From Phycisphaerales bacterium (GTDB lineage Bacteria; Planctomycetota; Phycisphaerae; Phycisphaerales; UBA1924), in contig JADYYE010000088.1 in assembly GCA_020853815.1 (NCBI GenBank), positions 1 through 64,000 on the forward strand: a stretch of DNA of 64,000 bases, in the 5' to 3' direction. Both the position numbers and the translations under genes were made by a program. The notes beneath the pieces are model-generated. The model saw nothing but the letters and a program-made list of their open reading frames with translations, had not been told where the DNA came from and searched no databases. Shown here one piece after another: positions 13,834 to 22,611 of the stretch (positions within the stretch are counted from its first letter, which is position 1; each line of letters starts with the position of its first letter).

Positions 13834-15663
13834 ATGTGCGGAATCGTCGCTTACGTCGGATCGAAGCAGTGCCAGGACCTCATGCTCGAAGGGCTCAAGC
13901 GGCTGGAGTATCGCGGGTACGACTCCGCGGGCATCGCGACGATGCACAACGGCAAGATCAACGTCGTCAAGACGATCGGACGCGTCGCGAACCTTGAGGA
14001 CAAGCTGGAGACCGTCGGCGGCGTGCGCGGCACGATCGGCATGTGCCACACGCGCTGGGCGACGCACGGCGGCGTGACCGACCCCAACGCCCACCCGCAC
14101 ACCGATGATCGCGCGGGCATCTGCCTCATCCACAACGGCATCATCGAGAACTACGCGTCGCTCAAGACCTATCTGCAGGAAAAGGGGCACGTCTTCAAGA
14201 GCCAGACCGACACGGAAGTGCTGGCGATGCTGATCGGCGAGCTGTATGACGGAGATCTTGAGGCCGCGGTGCAGGCTGCGCTGCGCGAGGTGACGGGCGC
14301 GTACGGCATCGTGGTGATGTGCGAGAAGGAGCCGGAGACGCTGGTCGCGGCGCGGAAGGGGTCGCCGCTGATGGTGGGCGTGGGCAACGGGGAGTTCGTG
14401 ATCGCGTCGGACGGCTCGGCGATCATCGCGCACACGTCGCACGCGTTCTCGCTCGAGGATTACCAGGTCGTGAAGGTGACGCCGAAGGGCTTCCGCACCT
14501 CGACGATCCACAACGTGCCGGTGACTCCCAAGGTGCAGCAGCTGGAGATCGACCTTGAGCAGATCGAGCTCGGGTCGTTCTCGCACTTCATGCAGAAGGA
14601 GATCTTCGAGCAGCCCAAGGCGCTGCGGAACACGCTGCGCGGGCGCACCGACATCCGCGAGGGCAAGATCGTGCTGGGCGGCGTGGGCAGCTTTGCCAAG
14701 CAGCTCACGATGGCCAAGCGGATCGTTTTGACGGGGCAGGGCACGGCGCTGCACGCGGCGACGATCGGGGAGTACCTGATCGAGGACCTGGCCCGCATCT
14801 ACTCGGTCGCGGAGTATGGGAGCGAGTTCCGCTATCGCAACCCGATCATCGAAGAAAACACGGTGGTCGTGGCGGTGAGCCAGTCGGGCGAGACCGCCGA
14901 CACGCTGGCGGCGCTGATCGAGGCCAAGGAACGCGGGGCGCTGGCGCTCGGCGTCGTAAACGTGGTGGGCTCGTCGATCGCGCGCGAGACCGATGCGGGC
15001 GTGTACCTGCGCGTGGGCCCCGAGATCGGCGTGGCGTCGACCAAGGCGTTCACGGGGCAGGTCGCGGTGCTGACGCTGGTGGCCTTGTACCTGGCGCGCC
15101 GGCGTCACATGTCGGCGGACCAATGCGCCGACATGATCCGCGAGCTCGAGCAGGTGCCCGACAAGATGGAGCGGATCCTGGAGGACGACGCGCGGGTCCG
15201 TACGGTGACCGAGAAGTACATCGATCGCGACAACTGGCTGTTCCTGGGGCGCGGGTACAACTATCCGACGGCGCTGGAGGGCGCGCTGAAGCTGAAGGAA
15301 ATCTCGTACATCCATGCCGAGGGGATGCCCGCGGCGGAGATGAAGCACGGGCCGATCGCGCTCATCAACGACGGGATGCCGGCGGTGTTCATCGCCAACC
15401 GCGGGCGTCAGTACGAGAAGGTGATCTCGAACATCCAGGAAGTGAAGAGCCGCGGCGGGCGGATCATCGCGGTGGCGACCGAGGGCGACGAGCACATCAA
15501 GACGCTGGCGGACGACGTGTTCTATGTGCCGGACGTGCCGGAGTGCCTGTCGCCGATGCTGACGGTTGTGCCGCTGCAGCTGATGGCGTATCACGCGGCG
15601 TTGCTGCGTGGCCATGACGTGGACAAGCCGCGGAACCGGGCCAAGAGCGTGACGGTGGAGTGA
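13834..15663 (+). CDS. glmS: Glutamine--fructose-6-phosphate aminotransferase (isomerizing)
   Basis: A 609-aa glucosamine-6-phosphate synthase, the same length as other bacterial GlmS. The N-terminal glutaminase begins MCGIVAYVG with the catalytic Cys exposed after Met removal, and TRWATHGGVTDPNAHPH follows. The C-terminal half has two SIS domains (ALHAATIGEYLIEDLA, VSQSGETADTLAAL, STKAFTGQV) and the ending PRNRAKSVTVE with the conserved Lys. It makes glucosamine-6-P for peptidoglycan and LPS. The start is fixed by the Cys at position 2. A family A palindrome separates its end from the convergent glutathione peroxidase gene. No glmS ribozyme fold was recognised in the upstream gap. Confidence 0.96.
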   Translation: MCGIVAYVGSKQCQDLMLEGLKRLEYRGYDSAGIATMHNGKINVVKTIGRVANLEDKLETVGGVRGTIGMCHTRWATHGGVTDPNAHPHTDDRAGICLIHNGIIENYASLKTYLQEKGHVFKSQTDTEVLAMLIGELYDGDLEAAVQAALREVTGAYGIVVMCEKEPETLVAARKGSPLMVGVGNGEFVIASDGSAIIAHTSHAFSLEDYQVVKVTPKGFRTSTIHNVPVTPKVQQLEIDLEQIELGSFSHFMQKEIFEQPKALRNTLRGRTDIREGKIVLGGVGSFAKQLTMAKRIVLTGQGTALHAATIGEYLIEDLARIYSVAEYGSEFRYRNPIIEENTVVVAVSQSGETADTLAALIEAKERGALALGVVNVVGSSIARETDAGVYLRVGPEIGVASTKAFTGQVAVLTLVALYLARRRHMSADQCADMIRELEQVPDKMERILEDDARVRTVTEKYIDRDNWLFLGRGYNYPTALEGALKLKEISYIHAEGMPAAEMKHGPIALINDGMPAVFIANRGRQYEKVISNIQEVKSRGGRIIAVATEGDEHIKTLADDVFYVPDVPECLSPMLTVVPLQLMAYHAALLRGHDVDKPRNRAKSVTVE

Positions 15664-15684
15664 GCGGGTGAGCAAGGATGGCGT

Positions 15685-15708
15685 CACGGACCCGAAGACG
15701 GGCCCGTG
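15685..15708. repeat. Palindromic repeat family A between convergent genes
   Basis: Arms CACGGACCCG and CGGGCCCGTG (one mismatch) around AAGA, followed by GCAC. It fills the 78-bp gap between the convergent glmS and glutathione peroxidase genes and could serve as a shared 3' hairpin. On the minus strand the mismatch becomes a G-U pair. Confidence 0.65.
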
Positions 15709-15741
15709 GCACACGGAATCCAGACTCGCTCGGCTTTGGAG

Positions 15742-16455
15742 CTACTTGTTCGCGAGCAGGTCGTCGATCTGGCGATTGAGCTCGGTGTCGCTGGGCGCGG
15801 TGCGGGTGTCGAAGCGGGCGACGACGTTGCCGCTACGATCGACGAGGAACTTGGTGAAGTTCCACTTGGGATCGCCGCCGACCGGCGCGGGCTGTGCGGC
15901 GAGCTTCTTGTAGAGCGGGTGCTGGTCGTCTCCCTTCACGCTGATCTTGGAGAACATCGGGAAGGTGACGTTGTATTCGCCGGTGCAGAACTTCTTGATG
16001 TCGGCCTCGGTGCCGGGCTCCTGGTTGCCGAAGTTGTTGGCGGGGAATCCGATGATGACCAGGCCCTTCTCCTTCTTGTCCTGGTAGAGCTTTTCGAGGC
16101 CCTTGTACTGGCTCGTGTAGCCGCACTTGCTCGCGACGTTGACCATGAGGACGACGGAGCCCTTGAAGTCTTCGAGGTTTTTGTCGTTGCCGTCGATGTC
16201 TTTCATCTTGAAGCCCAGGACGTAGGGATCGGGCTTCTCGGCGGGCTTGTCCGCGGGTGGTTCGGCCTGCTTGTCGGCGGGCTTTGATTCAGGCTTGGTC
16301 TCGGGTTTGGTCTCGGGTTTGGTCTCCGGCTTCTTTTCCGGCGGCTGAGTCGCGGGTTTTTCCTGCGGTTTGGCCGCGGGCTGCGTGAAGCCCATGCCAT
16401 TGGCGGCGAAGAGTGCGGTGGCGAGGCCAAGGACGGCGAAGCGGGTGTGGTTCAT
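15742..16455 (-). CDS. Secreted glutathione peroxidase-like thiol peroxidase
   Basis: 237 aa: a signal peptide (about 1-24), a Lys/Pro/Glu-rich linker with tandem ETKP units (about 25-75), and a glutathione peroxidase domain. The active site has Cys rather than selenocysteine in NVASKCGYTSQY, the Gln-containing FPANNFGNQEPG, and WNFTKFLVD. Cys-type enzymes usually use thioredoxin rather than glutathione and detoxify peroxides, here outside the cytoplasm. The ETKP linker comes from a short in-frame DNA repeat at about 16290-16330. It is divergent from the QueD gene at 16579. Confidence 0.88.
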   Translation of the reverse strand: MNHTRFAVLGLATALFAANGMGFTQPAAKPQEKPATQPPEKKPETKPETKPETKPESKPADKQAEPPADKPAEKPDPYVLGFKMKDIDGNDKNLEDFKGSVVLMVNVASKCGYTSQYKGLEKLYQDKKEKGLVIIGFPANNFGNQEPGTEADIKKFCTGEYNVTFPMFSKISVKGDDQHPLYKKLAAQPAPVGGDPKWNFTKFLVDRSGNVVARFDTRTAPSDTELNRQIDDLLANK

Positions 16456-16578
16456 CGGGATCGAGCTCCTGACTCAGATAAGGGACGCACGGCGGGCGTG
16501 CGAGTTCCTGGCCGCGGATACCGGTGAAGTGTAAGCCCTGCCCGAACCCGGTCGACGGAGCGAGGCGTACCCTCGCGT

Positions 16579-17454
16579 GTGATTCGCTTGTCGCGCCGAG
16601 TCAGATTTGCTGTGTTTCCGTGGGATTGCCGGGAGCCCGGGCACGGCGGCAATGGGTACGCCGGCGATCCAGCCTGCGACGGGCTGTGCGCCCACTATGA
16701 GATCGAGCTCTCGTGCGTGAGCGAACCGGACCCCGTGATCGGGTATGTGATCGATATCAAGCGTGCGGACCAGGCGGTGCGGAATGTGGCGGTGGCGCGG
16801 ATCCAGCACGCGATGGCAAGGAACGCGCGGACGCCGCCGGAGCGGATATTGCGCGAGATCGGGCGAGAGCTTGCGAGGGCGCTGTCGGTCGACGCGGCGA
16901 GCGATTCGGCGTGTGGTGAGGGGCGGAACGAGGGGCGGGCCGGGGCGTCGATCGGCGAGCGTGTGCGATGGCATCTCTCCCCAACCTACAGCCTTGAGGT
17001 GTCGATGAAGAACGAGCCATCCGTGACGACGCCGGTGCTGCTCCGCCAGAAGTTTGACTTTGCGGCGTCGCACCGGCTGCATGTTGCGTCGCTCTCCGAA
17101 GAAGAGAATCAGCGACTTTTCGGCAAGTGCAACCACCCCTCGGGGCACGGGCACAACTATCAAGTCGAGACTTGCGTGGAGTGGCGCGGCGGCGAGACCG
17201 ACGCGGGCTTTGACCTCGCGGCGTTCGAGCGGATGATCAAACGCGTCATCATCGATCGCTTCGACCACAAGCACCTCAACCTCGACACGCGCGAGTTCGC
17301 GGCGAGCGGCGGCGTGAACCCGACGGTCGAGAACATCGCGAGGGTTTTCTTCGGCTTGCTGGCGCCGGAATTGGCCGCGTGGTCGGGGCACGCGAGCCTG
17401 CGCGCGATCACGGTGTGGGAGACCGATCGCACGAGCGCGACGTTTCCGGCGTGA
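16579..17454 (+). CDS. Double-domain 6-carboxytetrahydropterin synthase-like protein (QueD/PTPS family)
   Basis: A 291-aa protein that appears to be two PTPS folds in tandem. The C-terminal half is a complete QueD: zinc His in FAASHRLHV, CNHPSGHGHNY, the catalytic DHKHLNLD and Glu in WETDRT. The N-terminal half (VRFAVFPWD, GLCAHYEIELSCVSEPDPVIGYVIDIK, then HLSPTYSLEVSM near the junction) looks like a PTPS domain that has lost the HGHNY zinc motif. PTPS enzymes form multimers of single domains, so the fusion could make a pseudo-heteromer. It would act in queuosine biosynthesis with queF. The start is GTG at 16579; an ATG within the ORF (MKNEPSV, about 17005) would give only the active half. 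Confidence 0.75.
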   Translation: MIRLSRRVRFAVFPWDCREPGHGGNGYAGDPACDGLCAHYEIELSCVSEPDPVIGYVIDIKRADQAVRNVAVARIQHAMARNARTPPERILREIGRELARALSVDAASDSACGEGRNEGRAGASIGERVRWHLSPTYSLEVSMKNEPSVTTPVLLRQKFDFAASHRLHVASLSEEENQRLFGKCNHPSGHGHNYQVETCVEWRGGETDAGFDLAAFERMIKRVIIDRFDHKHLNLDTREFAASGGVNPTVENIARVFFGLLAPELAAWSGHASLRAITVWETDRTSATFPA

Positions 17455-17633
17455 GCGGGCGTCGGTCCTGATGGGGCCTTCGCGAGGACGGCGAGGACCG
17501 TCGTACTGATCGCGGTCGTTGGAATCTCGCGGCGGACCGCCATGGTCCCGCGAGGGGGAACCCGCTGCTCCACGGCTTGACGCCGAAGGTCTACGCTGTC
17601 CCAGCGGTCAACATCGCCGCGACAGGAGCACGC

Positions 17634-19586
17634 ATGATCCTCCTCACCTCGCTCGTCCTTTCCGCGTGTGTGTCGGTCGGCCCGGAGTGGTACCCGCTCT
17701 CTTCGCTCGACCTTTCGCCGATGCGCCAGGGCTGGGGCTCGCCCGCCCGGAACATGGCGGTCGAGGGCAAGCCCATGTCGCTCGGCGGAACGAAGCTCGG
17801 GAGCGGGGTGGGAACGCACGCGCCGAGCACGATGTGGCTGGAGCTGGGCGGCAAGGCCGAGCGGTTCACCGCGACGGTCGGCGTGGATGACGAGGTCCTG
17901 GGCAAGCCGGGGAGCGTGGTGTTCAAGGTGCTGGCGGACGGGCGGACGCTGTTCGACAGCGGCGTGATGAAGCCGGGCATGAAACCGAAGCAGGTCGACC
18001 TCGACCTCACGGGCCTGTCGAAGATGTTGCTGATCGTGACCGAGGCGGGCGACTCGATCGACTTTGACCACGCTGACTGGGGCGACGCGAAGATCCTGGC
18101 GAGCGCGGCGCCGAAGACCATGGGTGCGCCCGTGGAGGAACGGGTCGTCCTCACGCCCAAGCCATCACCCAGACCCCGCATCAACGGCGCGATGGCATGG
18201 GGCGTGCGCCCCGGGTCGCCGGTGCTCTACACGATCGCGGCGACCGGCGAGCGGCCCATGGAGTTCAGCGCCGATGGCCTGCCGGACGGCGTGCAACTCG
18301 ACCCCAAGACCGGACGGCTGAGCGGGAGCATCGCCAAGGCGGGCGAGTATCCCGTCGTGATCCACGCAAAGAACGCCAAGGGCGAGGCGCAGCGGACGCT
18401 GATGCTGGTGTGCGGCGAGACGCTGGCGCTCACGCCGCACATGGGGTGGAACAGCTGGTACGTGTGGGAGAACCACGTGACGGATGCGAGCATGCGTGCC
18501 GCGGCCGACGCGATGGTGAGCACGGGGATGATCGATCACGGCTACATGTACGTGAACATCGACGATTGCTGGGCGATCAAGCCGGGGGCGAAGGACCCGC
18601 TGCTGGGCGGCAAGGAGCGTGACGAGCGGGGGCGCATCAACGCCAACGGGCGATTCCCGGACATGAAGGGGCTCACGGACTACATCCATTCCAAGGGGCT
18701 CAAGGCGGGCGTCTACACCTCGCCGGGCAGGCTGACCTGCGCGGGGTTCGTCGGAACTTACCAGCACGAGGCCGAGGACGCGGCGCGCTTCGCCGAATGG
18801 GGTTTCGATTTCCTGAAGTATGACTGGTGCAGCTACGAGGACGTATCGGGCGGGCGCGGTCGGGCGGAACTGCGGAAGCCGTACGAGCTGATGGCGAGGC
18901 TGCTCAAGGAACAGCGGCGTGATCTGGTGCTGAACCTGTGCCAGTACGGCATGGGCAACGTGTGGGAATGGGGCAAGGAGGTCGGGGGGCACAGTTGGCG
19001 CACCGCGGGCGACCTGGGCGGATCGTTCGAGGGGATCGCCGGCGCGATGTTCCGCGATGGATTCGGGCTGGCCGATCGCGCGGCGTTTTCAGGGCCGGGC
19101 GGGTGGAACGACCCGGACTATCTGCTGCTCGGGTCCATCAGCAACTGGAAGGGATCGACATCGCCCACGCCGCTGACGCCCAACGAGCAGTACACGCACG
19201 TTTCGCTGTGGTGCCTGCTGGGCGCGCCGCTGATCTTCAGCGGCGACATGACGCGGCTGGATGAGTTCACGCTCGGGTTGCTGACGAACGACGACCTGAT
19301 CGACGTGGACCAGGACGTGCTGGGGAAGGCGGGCTCGCGCGTGGCTCGGGATGAGGCGACGGATACAGAGGTATGGGCCAAGCCGCTGTCGGACGGGAGT
19401 GTGGCGGTCGGGCTGTTCAACCGCGGCGAGTTCGAGGGCACGGTGACGGCCAAATGGAGCGACCTTGGGATGAGCGGCCCGCGCTCGGTCCGCGACCTGT
19501 GGCGGCAGAAGGACCTGGGGCAGTTCGCGGATGGCTTTGAGGCCAAGGTGCCGCGGCACGGGTGCGTGGTGATCCGCGTGAAATGA
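17634..19586 (+). CDS. Exported GH27 alpha-galactosidase with N-terminal NPCBM domain
   Basis: A 650-aa glycoside hydrolase. A signal peptide is followed by an NPCBM carbohydrate-binding domain (about 20-165, GVGTHAPSTMWLEL), a putative-Ig-like module (about 185-260), then a GH27 barrel from LTPHMGWNSWY. The catalytic nucleophile Asp is in FLKYDWCSYED and the acid/base Asp in GPGGWNDPDYLL, as in melibiase-type enzymes. It should release terminal alpha-galactose from plant or algal saccharides. The ATG at 17634 follows a good AGGAG at 7-nt spacing; the frame upstream is non-coding. It stands alone as a transcription unit. Confidence 0.92.
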   Translation: MILLTSLVLSACVSVGPEWYPLSSLDLSPMRQGWGSPARNMAVEGKPMSLGGTKLGSGVGTHAPSTMWLELGGKAERFTATVGVDDEVLGKPGSVVFKVLADGRTLFDSGVMKPGMKPKQVDLDLTGLSKMLLIVTEAGDSIDFDHADWGDAKILASAAPKTMGAPVEERVVLTPKPSPRPRINGAMAWGVRPGSPVLYTIAATGERPMEFSADGLPDGVQLDPKTGRLSGSIAKAGEYPVVIHAKNAKGEAQRTLMLVCGETLALTPHMGWNSWYVWENHVTDASMRAAADAMVSTGMIDHGYMYVNIDDCWAIKPGAKDPLLGGKERDERGRINANGRFPDMKGLTDYIHSKGLKAGVYTSPGRLTCAGFVGTYQHEAEDAARFAEWGFDFLKYDWCSYEDVSGGRGRAELRKPYELMARLLKEQRRDLVLNLCQYGMGNVWEWGKEVGGHSWRTAGDLGGSFEGIAGAMFRDGFGLADRAAFSGPGGWNDPDYLLLGSISNWKGSTSPTPLTPNEQYTHVSLWCLLGAPLIFSGDMTRLDEFTLGLLTNDDLIDVDQDVLGKAGSRVARDEATDTEVWAKPLSDGSVAVGLFNRGEFEGTVTAKWSDLGMSGPRSVRDLWRQKDLGQFADGFEAKVPRHGCVVIRVK

Positions 19587-19793
19587 CGCCCGGGCGTGCG
19601 AAATTCGCGGGGCGGGCGGCCGAACTGGTGTGATATCCAAAGTGGGACGTTGCGTTGTTGCGCGGCGGTTGGCGGGATAGGAAACCCGCGTGGGCACGCC
19701 CGCGAGCAGTTTGACGCGGCTTTCACGGCGAGGCTCTGGAAGTGCCGATCCTCTCTCCCGGAAATCGTGTGGGGAGGGGCGGGCGCTTTTGAG

Positions 19794-19799
19794 TACAAT
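19794..19799 (+). promoter_or_regulatory. Probable -10 element of the GspE/PilB gene
   Basis: TACAAT ends 10 nt before the ATG at 19810, with no Shine-Dalgarno between. No convincing -35. The 223-bp gap before this gene holds a GC-rich hairpin (GCGGG/CCCGC around 19672-19692) but no gene. Confidence 0.4.
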
Positions 19800-19809
19800 T
19801 ACCACTGAA

Positions 19810-21501
19810 ATGGCGATTGCGACACTCCTTCTTGAGCGCGGGCTGGTGACGCGCGAGCAGCTCGATCAGGCCCAAGCCGAACAGGGCGCGACGGGCGAGC
19901 ACCTCGACCGCGTGCTGGTGCGCATGGGCCTGGTGACGCGCGACCAGGTGCTGGCGGCATTGGGCGAGCAGTTCCACATGCCGGTCGTCGACCTCTCGAC
20001 GATCTCGCTGGACCCCGCGGTGCTGGCGTCGCTCCCGTCGAAGCTGGTGTATCGCCAGCACTGCCTGCCGATCTCGCGCGACCAGGGCGTCATCACGGTC
20101 GCGACCAGCGATCCCTATGACCTCTCGGTGCTCGACGAGCTTCGCCTGCTCACGGGGTGCTCGATCGAGGTCGTGCTCGCGGACCCGGACGAACTTCACA
20201 AGGTGATCCGGCAGCACTACGGCGTGGGCGGCGACACGCTGGACGAACTCGCCGGGGGCGCGGGCGCGATCGCGGCCGAGACGGCGCCGAGCGACGAGGT
20301 CGAGCAGGCGCAGGAAGCGTCGGTCATCAAGCTGGTGAACGACATTCTTGCCGAGGCGATCAGCCAGCGAGCAACCGACGTTCACATCGAGCCCTACGAG
20401 CACGAGCTCCTGGTCCGCTATCGCATCGACGGCGTGCTGGAGCGGGCCAACGTGCCGGCGTCGATCAATCGATTCGCCAGCGCCGTGATCAGCCGCCTGA
20501 AGATCATGGCGAACCTGAACATCGCCGAGAAGCGCAAGCCCCAGGACGGGCGCATCACGTTCAAGCACCGGTTTACCGGGCGGCCGCCGGAGGAGTTTGA
20601 CCTCCGCGTCAGCGTGATCCCGATGCTGTTCGGCGAGGGCGTGGTGCTGCGCGTTCTTTCCAAGACGGCGGCGCTGATGTCGCTGGATCAATTGGGCATG
20701 CCGCTGGACGTGCTGACGCGCTGGGACCGGCTGATCAACCGCCCGCATGGCATCCTTCTGGTGACCGGGCCCACGGGCTCGGGCAAGTCGACGACGCTGT
20801 ACGCGTCGCTGAACCGGATCATCTCGGACGAGATCAAAGCGATCACGGTCGAGGACCCGGTCGAGTATCACGTCCCTGGCGTGAACCAGATCCAGGTGAA
20901 TCACAAGGTCGGTCTGGATTTTTCGGCGGGCCTGCGGGCGATTCTGCGTCACGACCCGGACGTCGTGATGATCGGCGAAATCCGCGACAAAGAGACGGCC
21001 GAGGTCGCGGTGCAGGCGTCGCTGACCGGGCACCTGGTCTTCTCAACGCTGCACACCAACGACGCGTGCGGTTCGACGACGCGACTCCTGGACATGGGAG
21101 TCGAGCCGTTCCTGGTTTCCAGCTCGCTCGAGGGCGTGATGGCGCAGCGGCTGGTGCGTCGGGTGTGCCCGTCGTGCGCGGCGCCCTACGCGCCCGAGCG
21201 TTCAGAGGTCGAGGGGATCGCGGAGCTTGAGACGGCGATGGGCGGCGGGCAGACGCTGGTGCGCGGCACGGGCTGCCGAGAGTGCCGAAATACGGGTTAT
21301 CGCGGGCGGATCGGCATCTATGAACTCTTGTGCGTGTCGGACGAACTGCGCGAGCTGATCACTCACCGCCAGAGTGCCCCGGCGATCGCGGCGGAAGCGA
21401 GAAAGACCGACGATCTCTATTCGCTGCGGGCGGATGCGATCGCGAAGGTGCGCGCCGGCGTCACGACGCTGGGCGAGATGCTGCGGGCCCTGACGGCGTA
21501 G
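19810..21501 (+). CDS. GspE/PilB/MshE-type secretion or pilus ATPase
   Basis: A 563-aa type II secretion / type IV pilus assembly ATPase. The N-terminal T2SSE_N (MshEN-like) domain covers about 1-150 (ATLLLERGLVTREQLDQAQ and GLVTRDQVLAALGEQ repeat). The ATPase core follows with Walker A GPTGSGKST (about 320), the Asp box VVMIGEIRD (about 385) and a His box. A zinc tetracysteine motif is present (CPSC about 452, CREC about 488). It powers pilin or pseudopilin polymerization; prepilin-like substrates are encoded at 50926 and 63671, although no inner-membrane platform gene is adjacent. MshEN domains in some relatives bind c-di-GMP. Confidence 0.9.
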   Translation: MAIATLLLERGLVTREQLDQAQAEQGATGEHLDRVLVRMGLVTRDQVLAALGEQFHMPVVDLSTISLDPAVLASLPSKLVYRQHCLPISRDQGVITVATSDPYDLSVLDELRLLTGCSIEVVLADPDELHKVIRQHYGVGGDTLDELAGGAGAIAAETAPSDEVEQAQEASVIKLVNDILAEAISQRATDVHIEPYEHELLVRYRIDGVLERANVPASINRFASAVISRLKIMANLNIAEKRKPQDGRITFKHRFTGRPPEEFDLRVSVIPMLFGEGVVLRVLSKTAALMSLDQLGMPLDVLTRWDRLINRPHGILLVTGPTGSGKSTTLYASLNRIISDEIKAITVEDPVEYHVPGVNQIQVNHKVGLDFSAGLRAILRHDPDVVMIGEIRDKETAEVAVQASLTGHLVFSTLHTNDACGSTTRLLDMGVEPFLVSSSLEGVMAQRLVRRVCPSCAAPYAPERSEVEGIAELETAMGGGQTLVRGTGCRECRNTGYRGRIGIYELLCVSDELRELITHRQSAPAIAAEARKTDDLYSLRADAIAKVRAGVTTLGEMLRALTA

Positions 21502-21562
21502 GCATCGGTCTCGAATACGCTGGGCCGGGCTGACGAATCAATCGCGGCAGATCGGCCTGGGA

Positions 21563-21799
21563 TCAAGGCGCGAGTTGGTTCGGAGCGTCTCCGTTGAGAG
21601 AGAAGACGTCCTCGACGCGGGCATTGAACGCGCCGGCGATTCGCATCGCCAATGCCAGCGAAGGCACATAGCGGGATTGCTCGAGGAGCACGATCGTCTG
21701 GCGCGTGCATCCCACGCGGTCGGCCAGCGCCTGCTGGGTCATCTCGCCGTGATCAAATCGCAGGCGGCGGATGCGGTTGGTCAGTTGGTCCTTCGCCAT
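21563..21799 (-). CDS. XRE-family helix-turn-helix regulator (YozG-like)
   Basis: 78 aa, essentially a single HTH domain: NRIRRLRFDHGEMTQQALADRVGCTRQTIVLLEQSRYVPSLALAMRIAGAF. Small regulators of this type commonly sit beside a small membrane protein, as here, where the upstream gene ends 4 nt before this ATG. It probably autoregulates the pair; a palindrome at 22408-22450 in the operon promoter is a candidate site. The start at 21799 is chosen over the longer frame because the HTH begins immediately. Confidence 0.85.
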   Translation of the reverse strand: MAKDQLTNRIRRLRFDHGEMTQQALADRVGCTRQTIVLLEQSRYVPSLALAMRIAGAFNARVEDVFSLNGDAPNQLAP

Positions 21800-21803
21800 G
21801 GGT

Positions 21804-22370
21804 TCACCGCGTGCGGTAGCCGAGCATGAGGCCCGCCGGGAGGGCGATCGCCCAGACCACAAGGATTGACCAGAACGAGAGCCCGATGAAGGCGATTGGG
21901 ACATGCCCGTTGGACCAGAAGGCCTCGGTCAACGCGATCATCCACGCCGCGCAGACCACAAGCATGGATATCGCCTGATAGCCCGGGGCGCGGGCGAGAA
22001 TCTGCTCGTCGCGCTCGTCGAGCACGATGTGCCCCTGTCGCGAGCGGCGGCGAGCAATCCAAACGGGCACGGTCGCGGAGATGGCCGCGGCCAGCGCCAG
22101 CATGGAAACCAGCAGACGCACCCCGTCACGGGTCTGGTAGGCGTCGGGGCCTTCGAGCGCCGCGATCATGGCACCGGTCACTGCCAGAACGAGAGAGTTG
22201 AAGAAGGCCGTGATGGCGAGCCGCTGGAGAGGCGCGGTAGGAAGCGATGGGTTGCCGGGGACGGCGGCTTGCGCGGCCGGGCGGGTGACCGCAAGGGCGA
22301 ATACGACGGAGATCCCGGTCACGGTCAGTGCGGTCACGAGCGAGAGTGCGAGCCAAACGAGATTCGACAT
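21804..22370 (-). CDS. Small four-helix membrane protein paired with an XRE regulator
   Basis: 188 aa with four predicted transmembrane segments (about 5-27, 50-70, 85-105 and 130-175, the last as two helices) and a cytoplasmic loop carrying RRRSRQGHIVLDERDEQI. The size, the DERDE segment and the adjacent XRE gene resemble DUF2178-type proteins, whose function is unknown. The ATG has AAAGGAG 7-9 nt upstream. It is the first gene of a two-gene operon. Confidence 0.7.
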   Translation of the reverse strand: MSNLVWLALSLVTALTVTGISVVFALAVTRPAAQAAVPGNPSLPTAPLQRLAITAFFNSLVLAVTGAMIAALEGPDAYQTRDGVRLLVSMLALAAAISATVPVWIARRRSRQGHIVLDERDEQILARAPGYQAISMLVVCAAWMIALTEAFWSNGHVPIAFIGLSFWSILVVWAIALPAGLMLGYRTR

Positions 22371-22407
22371 GGCGGACTCCTTTCAGGGGGAATGCCCCGC
22401 CGAGCGC

Positions 22408-22450
22408 AATGTACGCCATATCGGTCGCCATGTCCAGTACCTCGTACATT
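22408..22450. promoter_or_regulatory. Spaced inverted repeat in the XRE operon promoter
   Basis: AATGTACG (22408-22415) and CGTACATT (22443-22450) are exact inverted repeats 27 bp apart, with another GTAC at 22437-22440. On the minus strand TATAAAT overlaps the distal arm. This fits operator sites for the XRE regulator 80 bp downstream. Confidence 0.4.
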
Positions 22451-22520
22451 TATAAGAATGGAATCGGGCGGGACCGACGGGGAGCCTCATCGCCGGAATC
22501 GATGAGCACCCTATGGAGAA

Positions 22521-22542
22521 ACGGACCCGTCGGCGGGTCCGT
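22521..22542. repeat. Palindromic repeat family A, perfect variant copy
   Basis: Arms ACGGACCCG and CGGGTCCGT are exact around loop TCGG, followed by GGCAG. It lies between the XRE operon promoter and the end of the 22612 gene. Confidence 0.6.
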
Positions 22543-22578
22543 GGCAGGGAGCGCTCAGGGGTATTTGAAGTGAAATCT

Positions 22579-22598
22579 CGGCCCCGCGATCGGGGCCG
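22579..22598 (-). terminator. Hairpin downstream of the 22612 gene
   Basis: CGGCCCCG and CGGGGCCG are exact around CGAT. On the minus strand the stem starts 14 nt after the stop codon at 22612 and is followed by AGATTTCA, a weak T-tract. Probable 3' end of the GH127 transcript. Confidence 0.45.
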
Positions 22599-22611
22599 AA
22601 ACGCTCCAAGG

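Noticed and set aside
16290-16330. ETKP codon repeats as a separate mobile repeat
   Set aside because: They stay in frame in a Lys/Pro/Glu linker and occur nowhere else in the window.
19660-19700. Possible c-di-GMP or other riboswitch before the GspE gene
   Set aside because: A GC hairpin is present but no conserved riboswitch core could be matched, and the likely -10 lies downstream of it.
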